Origin: an uncultured Actinomyces sp.
GTDB lineage: Bacteria > Actinomycetota > Actinomycetes > Actinomycetales > Actinomycetaceae
Length of the DNA: 5,295 nt
Assembly (NCBI GenBank): GCA_916719935.1
Contig: CAKAPY010000109.1
Location: 1-5,295, forward strand
Direction: 5' to 3'
The notes beneath the pieces are model-generated. The model had not been told where the DNA came from, searched no databases, and was given only the letters and a program-made list of their open reading frames with translations. This document shows, in pieces, positions 1-5,264 of the stretch (positions are counted from its first letter, which is position 1; every line of letters begins with the position of its first letter). Both the position numbers and the translations under genes were made by a program.

Positions 1-750
1 GAGGAAATAGCCTTCACCTGAAGAGCTAAACTCGCGCAATGATCGTGCAAGCGCTTGGGCGATAAGCGTCTTACCTGAACCGGGGGGCCCATATAGCAAA
101 ATTCCCTTTGTCGACCGCAAACCGTATTGCCGATATAGCTCGGGGTGACGTAAGGGAAGTTCAATCGCCTGTCGAATTGTCTCAATCTGAGTGTCTAGTC
201 CACCGATGTCATCGAAAGTCACATCTGGAATTTCAGGAGTGAGAAGCTGCTCGACGTCCTGGCGAACAATACGCTCATAGGCAAAGGACGTACGAGTATC
301 GACCAAGACGCTCTCTCCGGGGCGGAGAGTACCGTGGCGTAGCGGACCGGCAAGTTCAACAATGCGATGGCTTCCGGCCTCGGCAGAGACGACGGCACGA
401 TCGACCCCAATAAGTTCCGCAACCTGTGCGAGCTCACCGGTTCGCGAATACTCGCCGATCCCGACAACAATCATCTTGTCGTCAATAAGAACCTGTTGTC
501 CCGGTGAGATTGATGTGATGTCAAGGGAAGTATCTGCCGCAAGACGCATGAGACGACCTGACACATAGACTTCAAGAACTCGCGAAGACGGCTGCGAGCG
601 ATGCAAAATCCCTAGGGTCAACGGTGGTTGATTCAAATGCTTGAGTTGTTCCCTCAGGCGGAGAAGTTCTTGACGCGCCTGAGTGAGAGCCGCACTCAGA
701 TGGGCATTCTTCTGCTCAAGAATTGAGAGTGCAGCGTCACTGTTGGTCAT
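1..750 (-). CDS. arc: Proteasome-associated AAA+ ATPase ARC/Mpa, N-terminal 250 residues (cut by window edge)
   Basis: The reading frame is open from an ATG at 748-750 to base 1, giving 250 codons. Visible in order are a short charged helical stretch suited to a coiled coil (about residues 8-38), two OB-fold-like segments (about 43-100 and 101-160, the second containing LRPGESVLVDT), the linker VTFDDIGG (177-184) and a Walker A motif GPPGSGKT (221-228). The rest of the AAA domain lies outside the window. By family knowledge, ARC/Mpa forms a hexameric ring that recognises Pup-tagged proteins through its coiled coils and unfolds them, usually for the 20S proteasome. An in-frame TAG at 763-765 limits the start to this ATG (or a GTG one codon earlier), so the N-terminus is short compared with M. 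tuberculosis Mpa, which has roughly 50 more residues before the OB folds. The gene overlaps trmI by 14 bases. In related genomes dop, pup and pafA follow arc; here they would lie beyond the left edge (inference). Confidence 0.93.
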   Translation of the reverse strand, partial: MTNSDAALSILEQKNAHLSAALTQARQELLRLREQLKHLNQPPLTLGILHRSQPSSRVLEVYVSGRLMRLAADTSLDITSISPGQQVLIDDKMIVVGIGEYSRTGELAQVAELIGVDRAVVSAEAGSHRIVELAGPLRHGTLRPGESVLVDTRTSFAYERIVRQDVEQLLTPEIPDVTFDDIGGLDTQIETIRQAIELPLRHPELYRQYGLRSTKGILLYGPPGSGKTLIAQALARSLREFSSSGEGYFL

Positions 751-1771
751 CACTACGCCCTTCTACCCATGCCCGTGCTTTAGCGTCGAGGTCCCTTTTG
801 ACCTTACGGATTTTCTTCTCCGAGCTGACGCGAAGGCCGACTTTCTGCTCGCTCCACTCATCTTCACTATTCCACGCTCCTTCGAGGCCTTCAGCCGCTT
901 TGGCTGGACGAGTTGAGCGTTCCTGAGGAGTGGTCTGCGGAGCAAGACGTCGAGCAATCATCAAGAATCCAGTATGCGCAACCATTCGATGCTCGGGTCG
1001 AACAGCCAAACCATCGACGTGCCATTCACGCGAAAGCGTCTCCCAGGCGATAGGATCGGTAAAGTTCTGAGAGGAACGAAGATCTTCGATCAATCGGGAC
1101 ATCTGAGTCACGGTCGCAATGTAACAGCACAGAACACCGCCGGGAACAAGCGCATGTGCAACCGCATCCAAGTTCTCCCAGGGAGCGAGCATATCGAGGA
1201 CTACGCGATCAACACTCGATTCAGGCATGGCATTGAGTTCATCTGCCAGATCATTGACCCGAAGATCCCACGCTGGATGTGGAGCGCCAAACCACAGCTC
1301 GACGTTATCGCGCGCAATCTGTGCGAATTCTTCGCGTCTTTCAACAGAAATCAGCGTGCCGTGCTCCCCCACTGCGTTCAAAAGAGCCATCGATAAAGCA
1401 CCCGACCCAGCACCGGCCTCGACAACTACTGCGCCGGGGAAAATATCCGCGTAGTGAACAATCGTCCCTGCGTCTTTCGGGTAAACGACCGCAGCGCCCC
1501 TGGGCATTGACATGACATAGTCAACTTGAAGCGGGCGCAGAATTTGGAACTGACGTCCCTCTTCAGTAGTGATGACCTGGCCATCAGGGCGACCGATTAG
1601 ATCATCGTGATCGATAAAGCCACGATTGGATTGAAAACGACCACCAGAAACCAAAATAACGGTGTGCAGACGGCCCTTTGGGTCGCGAATTTGGACGCGC
1701 TCTCCTTCTCGGAGAGGACCACGGTGACGTTCTTGGCCAAGGCCCTGGGCTTCATGTTCATGTGTGCTCAT
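737..1771 (-). CDS. trmI: tRNA (adenine-58-N1)-methyltransferase TrmI
   Basis: The predicted protein has 344 residues. It should transfer a methyl group from S-adenosylmethionine to N1 of A58 in the tRNA T-loop; family members are cytoplasmic tetramers. Residues about 18-85 form the N-terminal beta-rich domain (REGERVQIRD, a conserved FIDHDDLIG), followed by a Rossmann-type methyltransferase domain. SAM-binding motif I is VVEAGAGSG (116-124), the acidic end of beta-2 is in SVERREEF (E144), and the family motif VLDMLAPWE (191-199) carries D193. YIATVTQMSRL and the run SREWHVDGLAVRPEHRM match the actinobacterial TrmI pattern. The recognisable enzyme ends near residue 278, about where the M. tuberculosis protein ends; a charged tail of some 66 residues follows, rich in E, K and R, with no recognised domain. 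The tail's final codons overlap the start of arc. The only in-frame ATG near the N-terminus is at 1769-1771, and it diverges from the nuclease gene across 81 bases. Confidence 0.95.
   Translation of the reverse strand: MSTHEHEAQGLGQERHRGPLREGERVQIRDPKGRLHTVILVSGGRFQSNRGFIDHDDLIGRPDGQVITTEEGRQFQILRPLQVDYVMSMPRGAAVVYPKDAGTIVHYADIFPGAVVVEAGAGSGALSMALLNAVGEHGTLISVERREEFAQIARDNVELWFGAPHPAWDLRVNDLADELNAMPESSVDRVVLDMLAPWENLDAVAHALVPGGVLCCYIATVTQMSRLIEDLRSSQNFTDPIAWETLSREWHVDGLAVRPEHRMVAHTGFLMIARRLAPQTTPQERSTRPAKAAEGLEGAWNSEDEWSEQKVGLRVSSEKKIRKVKRDLDAKARAWVEGRSDDQQ
759..764 (-). promoter_or_regulatory. Shine-Dalgarno site of arc
   Basis: On the minus strand AGAAGG lies 8 bases before the arc ATG, inside the last codons of trmI. 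It supports the ATG at 748-750 as the start and fits translation of arc from the trmI message. Confidence 0.6.
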
Positions 1772-1778
1772 CGCCTCT

Positions 1779-1784
1779 ACACTA
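1779..1784 (-). promoter_or_regulatory. Candidate -10 hexamer of trmI (leaderless start)
   Basis: TAGTGT on the minus strand is followed by 7 bases (AGAGGCG) and then the trmI ATG. A TANNNT element at this distance would put the transcription start at or next to the A of the ATG, as in leaderless actinobacterial mRNAs. A weak GAGG sits only 2 bases before the ATG, too close for a normal ribosome site. No convincing -35 was found. Confidence 0.45.
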
Positions 1785-1791
1785 CCGCGGT
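1784..1791. repeat. 8-bp palindrome ACCGCGGT next to the trmI -10
   Basis: A perfect 8-base inverted repeat that touches the upstream edge of the candidate trmI -10 hexamer. The position would suit an operator, but a palindrome this short can easily arise by chance. Confidence 0.2.
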
Positions 1792-1808
1792 GTATGGAAG
1801 AACTGCCT

Positions 1809-1816
1809 GTTTAAAC
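1809..1816. repeat. 8-bp palindrome GTTTAAAC at the centre of the trmI/nuclease spacer
   Basis: A perfect AT-only-core palindrome centred at 1812/1813, the exact midpoint of the 81-base spacer between the divergent starts at 1771 and 1853. It could be a shared regulator site or simply the AT-rich region between two promoters. No known operator consensus is recognised. Confidence 0.25.
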
Positions 1817-1840
1817 CCCGCGCGAAAAGGTGGAACTGGT

Positions 1841-1846
1841 TACGGT
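1841..1846 (+). promoter_or_regulatory. Candidate -10 hexamer of the RecB-family nuclease gene (leaderless start)
   Basis: TACGGT is followed by 6 bases (AGATGC) and the ATG at 1853. There is no Shine-Dalgarno sequence at a usable distance; the nearest purine run, AAAAGGTGG, is about 19 bases from the ATG. No convincing -35 was seen. Confidence 0.4.
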
Positions 1847-1852
1847 AGATGC

Positions 1853-2698
1853 ATGAGGAATTCACTCCCAAGCCGGCCTGCACTTTCGGCAAGTCGCACC
1901 AAAGAGTACCAACGCTGCCCGCTGCAGTTTCGCCTGCATGTCGTCGACCGCGTTAAAGAACCGCCGACGCAAGCAACACTTCTTGGGACAACAGTTCACG
2001 CCACCTTGGAAAATCTCTATGCGCTCCCAAGGGAAGAACGCAATGAGACACTCGCTCTCGAGCTTTTACGTACCGAATGGGAAAAGACTCTTGCAGCTGA
2101 CCCGAGTGTCATGAATTTATTTACAGACCATGCAGACTTCGAACGCTGGCACGAGCGGATGTACTCGATGATCAGTAATTATTTTGCGATCGAAGATCCC
2201 CAAGCACTAGAGCCGCTGTCTACCGAAGCTCTTGTCGAGGCAACGACTTCGCAAGGAGTCAACCTCCTTGGTTACATCGACCGCGTCGACCAAGCGCCCA
2301 ACGGAGCTCTGAGGGTGATCGACTACAAGACCGGGAAGGCTCCTTCCCCGCGTTTTCAAGAGGAAGCACTGTTTCAAATGCGCTTTTACGCGCTCCTGCT
2401 TTCCCTCACAAAGCGTCTGCCAAAGCGTACACAGCTGGTTTATCTTGCTTCTCAGAAGGTGCTGACCTTTGATCCTGATTCCGCTGATATTTCCCGCTTC
2501 AGCGAAGAACTGAGCCGGACCTGGGAATCGATGAGAAGGGACGCACTGCAGGGCTATTTCGCTCCTCGACGTAACCCGCTATGCAATTGGTGTGGAGTGC
2601 GCACGATGTGTCCGCTCTTTGACGGGACAACACCCGAGATTCCAAGCAGCGGCCTGGAACGTTTGCTGGCAATGGGCCCGCAGCAATCCGATCAGTAA
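1853..2698 (+). CDS. RecB-family PD-(D/E)XK nuclease with Fe-S-type cysteines (Rv2119-like)
   Basis: The predicted protein has 281 residues and corresponds to a stand-alone RecB-type nuclease domain. Core residues visible are H49 in GTTVHATLENL, E129, D143 in GYIDRVD, the D157-Y-K159 catalytic motif in VIDYKTGK, and Q175/Y179 in QMRFYA, the QxxxY motif of RecB/AddB nucleases. C22 (YQRCPLQ) pairs with a C-terminal C244-x2-C247-x5-C253 cluster, the arrangement that binds a 4Fe-4S cluster in AddB and Cas4-like proteins. There is no helicase domain. By family knowledge it should cut DNA in a metal-dependent way, probably as an exonuclease in repair; the exact substrate is not known to me. The ATG at 1853 is preferred because homology (ALSASRTKEYQRCP) begins just after it. 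The frame stays open upstream to an ATG at 1607, but that extension runs antisense through trmI and resembles nothing. The same divergent pairing with trmI occurs in mycobacteria. Confidence 0.88.
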   Translation: MRNSLPSRPALSASRTKEYQRCPLQFRLHVVDRVKEPPTQATLLGTTVHATLENLYALPREERNETLALELLRTEWEKTLAADPSVMNLFTDHADFERWHERMYSMISNYFAIEDPQALEPLSTEALVEATTSQGVNLLGYIDRVDQAPNGALRVIDYKTGKAPSPRFQEEALFQMRFYALLLSLTKRLPKRTQLVYLASQKVLTFDPDSADISRFSEELSRTWESMRRDALQGYFAPRRNPLCNWCGVRTMCPLFDGTTPEIPSSGLERLLAMGPQQSDQ

Positions 2699-3375
2699 GC
2701 GCGAACGAAGTTCGGTCGCTGCCCTTCCATAATCGACTCAATAACACTTTCACTGAGGTCACTCAGCTCGCGAATATAGGGAAAATCAGCGGCGAACTCT
2801 TCAGGTGCCGCCCCCTTGATCGCGACGGCTACTCCGCCACTGGCAGACGCGGCTTCAAGACCGACCGGAGAATCCTCGACAATCATGCAGCGACGGATAT
2901 CAACTCCAAGAAGCTCAGCTGCCTTAAGGTAGCCCTCAGGTGAGGGTTTTCCTTCCGAGACATCATCTCCGTAAATTGCATTCGTAAAACCGGGTGTCGC
3001 AGGTACATGCTCAAGGACCCTGGATGCCACTCGCCGTCGCGTCGCTGTAACGACCGCTGTCGGAATTGAGTGCTCATGGCACCAACCTAGGAGTTCAACA
3101 AGCCCGTCTTTCCAGGGTAATCCAGCGTCGAGGCGATCGATCACCCCCTGTTCAACACGATCGGCAACCACGGCCTCGTCAAGAGGATGACGAGCAAATG
3201 AACGCAAAATGGCCACCATCCGTGGCAAAGTAGACCCCAACATCGTTTGGCGCATCTGCGGGGTCATTTCTGTCCCCATCTCGGCGAGCACCTGTCCTTC
3301 CGCCCCTTCCCACAGGGGCTCGGTATCAACGATGGTGCCATCCATATCGAAGAGAATTGCCTCAGGCAGAGTCAT
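2692..3375 (-). CDS. HAD-superfamily hydrolase, beta-phosphoglucomutase/phosphatase-like
   Basis: The predicted protein has 227 residues, the usual length for HAD subfamily I proteins with a helical C1 cap. All four HAD motifs are present. Motif I is FDMDGTIVDTEP with nucleophile D10 and general acid/base D12. Motif II is the Thr in AVVTATRR (T110), motif III is K143 in GKPSPEGYL, and motif IV is the acidic pair E167-D168 in IVEDSPVG. The cap spans about residues 18-85. Such enzymes hydrolyse small phosphorylated metabolites (sugar phosphates, phosphoglycolate, nucleotides) or act as mutases; the sequence does not decide the substrate. The gene starts 26 bases after the uppP stop and probably shares its transcript, though nothing links it functionally to UppP. 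Its stop codon overlaps the end of the convergent nuclease gene by 7 bases. Confidence 0.9.
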   Translation of the reverse strand: MTLPEAILFDMDGTIVDTEPLWEGAEGQVLAEMGTEMTPQMRQTMLGSTLPRMVAILRSFARHPLDEAVVADRVEQGVIDRLDAGLPWKDGLVELLGWCHEHSIPTAVVTATRRRVASRVLEHVPATPGFTNAIYGDDVSEGKPSPEGYLKAAELLGVDIRRCMIVEDSPVGLEAASASGGVAVAIKGAAPEEFAADFPYIRELSDLSESVIESIMEGQRPNFVRAY

Positions 3376-3378
3376 ACT

Positions 3379-3392
3379 TCCTTACGTCCTTC
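3379..3392 (-). promoter_or_regulatory. Ribosome binding region of the HAD hydrolase gene (two candidate SD sites)
   Basis: The minus strand carries GAAGGA 11 bases before the ATG and AAGGA 3 bases before it, within the 26-base gap after uppP. One or both could serve as Shine-Dalgarno sites. This supports the ATG at 3373-3375 and an internal position in a uppP transcript. Confidence 0.55.
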
Positions 3393-3401
3393 ACACAAGA
3401 T

Positions 3402-4259
3402 TCACGCAGCAGGCGTTGTTCCCAAGGGGAAAAGCAGACCGCTTAACAGACCAAGAGCTACAAGAATACCAATTGCGATTCGGTACCAAACAAAGGGCGC
3501 ATAGGACTGAGTGGAAATAATCTTCAGGAACCACAAGATCACAACAACACCGACCACGAAAGCAATGATTGTTGCCGCGATTGTCGGGCCAACAGCAATG
3601 GTGTCACTGCCGGTCACAACCTTTGCCACCTTGTAGAGCCCTGAAGCCCACACGGCCGGCATTGCCAGAAGGAAGGAATAGCGGGCGGCAGCTTCACGGG
3701 TGTAGCCCAAGAAACGTCCCATGGTAATTGTTCCACCCGAACGAGAGACACCTGGGATGAGGGCCATTGCCTGCGCGAGGCCGTACAGAAGGGCATCCTT
3801 CCACGTCATCGATTTCAGGTCGCGCTCTTGAGGTGCATAGCGATCAACAAAGCCCAAAAGTAGGCCGAAAATAATCAGCATTGCTGAAGTAATCCACAGG
3901 TTACGTAGGCCCGTATCGATCGCGTCCTGGAAAAGAAGACCCAGAATACAAATCGGAAGCGAACCGACGATGATCATCCATCCCATTCGCGCATCAGGAT
4001 CACTCGAGGGTACTCGATTTTCCTTTGCGCCCAGCGGTAAAGATCGGAACCATGCACTCAGGATGCGGACAATGTCCTTCCAGAAGACGATGACAACCGC
4101 AAGCTCCGTACCGATTTGCGTGATTGCGGTGAAAGCAGCACCGGGATCGGTTGAGCCCGTAAGCTCACCGACAATGCGAATATGCGCGGAGGAGGAAACG
4201 GGAAGGAACTCCGTCAGCCCCTGAACAAGTCCAAGGATGATTGCATCAAGCCAGCTCAT
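3402..4259 (-). CDS. uppP: Undecaprenyl-diphosphatase UppP (BacA)
   Basis: The predicted protein has 285 residues, typical for the family. It removes a phosphate from undecaprenyl pyrophosphate in the cytoplasmic membrane, regenerating the lipid carrier for peptidoglycan and other wall polymers; extra activity is known to give bacitracin resistance. The signature regions are clear: Q13-x3-E17 in VQGLTEFLPVSSSAH, with the Ser-rich loop and H26, and the second active-site segment PGVSRSGGT with R173. Hydrophobic membrane segments recur through the protein, for example about 93-111, 121-138, 181-203, 216-242 and 256-277. The chosen start gives MSWLDAIILGLVQG, the usual UppP N-terminus. The frame is open further upstream to 4505, but that part overlaps the divergent AKR-fold gene, is not hydrophobic and does not look like UppP. 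The gene is divergent from the AKR-fold gene and followed closely by the HAD hydrolase gene. Confidence 0.97.
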   Translation of the reverse strand: MSWLDAIILGLVQGLTEFLPVSSSAHIRIVGELTGSTDPGAAFTAITQIGTELAVVIVFWKDIVRILSAWFRSLPLGAKENRVPSSDPDARMGWMIIVGSLPICILGLLFQDAIDTGLRNLWITSAMLIIFGLLLGFVDRYAPQERDLKSMTWKDALLYGLAQAMALIPGVSRSGGTITMGRFLGYTREAAARYSFLLAMPAVWASGLYKVAKVVTGSDTIAVGPTIAATIIAFVVGVVVILWFLKIISTQSYAPFVWYRIAIGILVALGLLSGLLFPLGTTPAA

Positions 4260-4266
4260 ATCCCCA

Positions 4267-4272
4267 ACTCTA
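4267..4272 (-). promoter_or_regulatory. Candidate -10 hexamer of uppP (leaderless start)
   Basis: TAGAGT on the minus strand lies 7 bases (TGGGGAT) before the uppP ATG, so transcription would begin at or near the ATG. The GGGGA within those 7 bases could instead be a very short-spaced Shine-Dalgarno. No clear -35 was identified. Confidence 0.45.
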
Positions 4273-4277
4273 CGGCG

Positions 4278-4293
4278 CTTGGCCTCAGGCAAG
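4278..4293. repeat. Imperfect inverted repeat in the uppP/AKR divergent spacer
   Basis: CTT(G)GCCT-C-AGGCAAG forms two 7-base arms around a central C, with one extra G in the left arm. It lies just upstream of the candidate uppP -10, roughly where a -35 region or operator would be, and about 40 bases upstream of the candidate -10 of the AKR-fold gene. A dual-acting regulator site is possible. There is no U-run next to it, so it is unlikely to be a terminator. Confidence 0.3.
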
Positions 4294-4334
4294 CCAAAGA
4301 TGGGCATGTGTATGCCGTCATAGCTCGCGCGTTC

Positions 4335-4340
4335 TAGGCT
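4335..4340 (+). promoter_or_regulatory. Candidate -10 hexamer of the AKR-fold gene (leaderless start)
   Basis: TAGGCT is followed by 6 bases (TAGCTT) and the ATG at 4347. No purine-rich Shine-Dalgarno sequence precedes this ATG, which favours a leaderless message. No convincing -35 was found. Confidence 0.45.
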
Positions 4341-4346
4341 TAGCTT

Positions 4347-5264
4347 ATGGAGATTCGCCAATGTGGAACACACGGACTTTCTGTGTCCAGTCTGGGTTTG
4401 GGAACACTGACTTGGGGACGCGACACGGATGAGGATCAGGCCTGTGCAATGCTCAAATCCTTCGTTGATGCTGGAGGGACTCTTGTAGAAGTGAGTCCTC
4501 TCCACGGTTCCGGGCGTGCTCTCAGCGTTCTTGCCGAGGCCTTACGCGCCGTTGGTAGACACCGAGTCACGATTGCTTTGCGTGGTGCAATGCGTTTCTC
4601 TCAAGGAGCCAATGAGCTCTCTGCTTCTCGTGGAGATATGCTCCGCTGCCTAGATACGACACTTGCGATTCTCGAAACAGATTTCGTTGACCTCTGGTTA
4701 GCAACTCCATCCCCTACAGGTATTCCGCTCGAGGAAACTTTGTCGGCCCTCGAATGGGCCTATTCCAGCGGACGCGCTCACTACCTTGGGCTCAGTCACC
4801 GCGATACCTGGGATTGCGCACTCATGTGGGCCCAATCAGATCAAGTTCCTCTGGCCGCCGTCGAAGAAGAATACTCACTTCTATGCTCTTCTCCCCTACT
4901 CGACCGCGCTCGGTGCAACGGATTTGGGTTTCTCGCTCATTCACCGCTTGCTGGGGGTGTGCTTACAGGAAAATATCGTCACGCGACACCACCTGATTCA
5001 CGAGCCGCATCTGCCCATCTGCGTTCAAGCGTTGCGCCATACCTAGAGAGCAGTCTTCCGATTGTCGAAGCTTTATCACAGGCAGCACATGGGCTGGAAT
5101 GTTCTATCACCGACGTTGCTTTAGCATGGGTCGAAGGCGCGCCGGGAGTGACAAGCGCAATCATCGGGCCGCGAAACCTTGTACAACTCGAGCAGATACT
5201 CAATGGGCGCATTGAGCTTCCACTACCGATTCGCCAGGTATTAAGCGAAGTGAGCGCTAAATAG
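4347..5264 (+). CDS. Aldo/keto-reductase-fold protein with substituted catalytic tetrad (probable pseudoenzyme)
   Basis: The predicted protein has 305 residues and is full length for an actinobacterial AKR. Scaffold motifs are strong: GLGTLTWGRDTDE (17-29), TDFVDLW (111-117), PLEETLSALEWA, SGRAHYLGLS, EYSLL (175-179), HSPLAGGVLTGKYRH (198-212), DVALAWV and the C-terminal cofactor loop IIGPRN (272-277). Normally these (beta/alpha)8 enzymes reduce carbonyls with NADPH using an Asp-Tyr-Lys-His tetrad. Aligned by eye with the canonical segment (A-G-G-x-F-x-D-T-A-x-x-Y-G), those positions here are E48, H53, R79 and T120. The nicotinamide-contact Asn is H151 (LGLSHRDTW) and the Gln is E173 (AVEEEYS). 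The frame has no stop or frameshift, so the protein is probably made, but normal AKR catalysis is doubtful. It may bind NADP(H) or another ligand in a sensing or structural role (inference). The gene is divergent from uppP. Confidence 0.88.
   Translation: MEIRQCGTHGLSVSSLGLGTLTWGRDTDEDQACAMLKSFVDAGGTLVEVSPLHGSGRALSVLAEALRAVGRHRVTIALRGAMRFSQGANELSASRGDMLRCLDTTLAILETDFVDLWLATPSPTGIPLEETLSALEWAYSSGRAHYLGLSHRDTWDCALMWAQSDQVPLAAVEEEYSLLCSSPLLDRARCNGFGFLAHSPLAGGVLTGKYRHATPPDSRAASAHLRSSVAPYLESSLPIVEALSQAAHGLECSITDVALAWVEGAPGVTSAIIGPRNLVQLEQILNGRIELPLPIRQVLSEVSAK

Noticed and set aside
974..1396. 140-codon open frame on the plus strand inside trmI
   Set aside because: It lies opposite strongly conserved TrmI codons, has no ribosome site or recognisable motif, and is best explained as a shadow of the real gene.
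1607..1852. N-terminal extension of the nuclease frame to an ATG at 1607
   Set aside because: It runs antisense through the conserved start of trmI, has no family resemblance, and homology begins right after the ATG at 1853, which has its own candidate promoter.
3209..3520. 103-codon plus-strand frame across the HAD/uppP junction
   Set aside because: It is antisense to the HAD motif I region and the end of uppP, with no domain signal, and both minus-strand genes are well supported.
4260..4505. N-terminal extension of the uppP frame to 4505
   Set aside because: It overlaps the divergent AKR-fold gene and is not hydrophobic, and MSWLDAIILG at 4259 is the standard UppP beginning.
4347..5264. 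AKR-fold gene as a decaying pseudogene
   Set aside because: The frame is uninterrupted, the length is normal and scaffold motifs are conserved end to end. Only active-site positions have changed, which fits a retained protein better than random decay.
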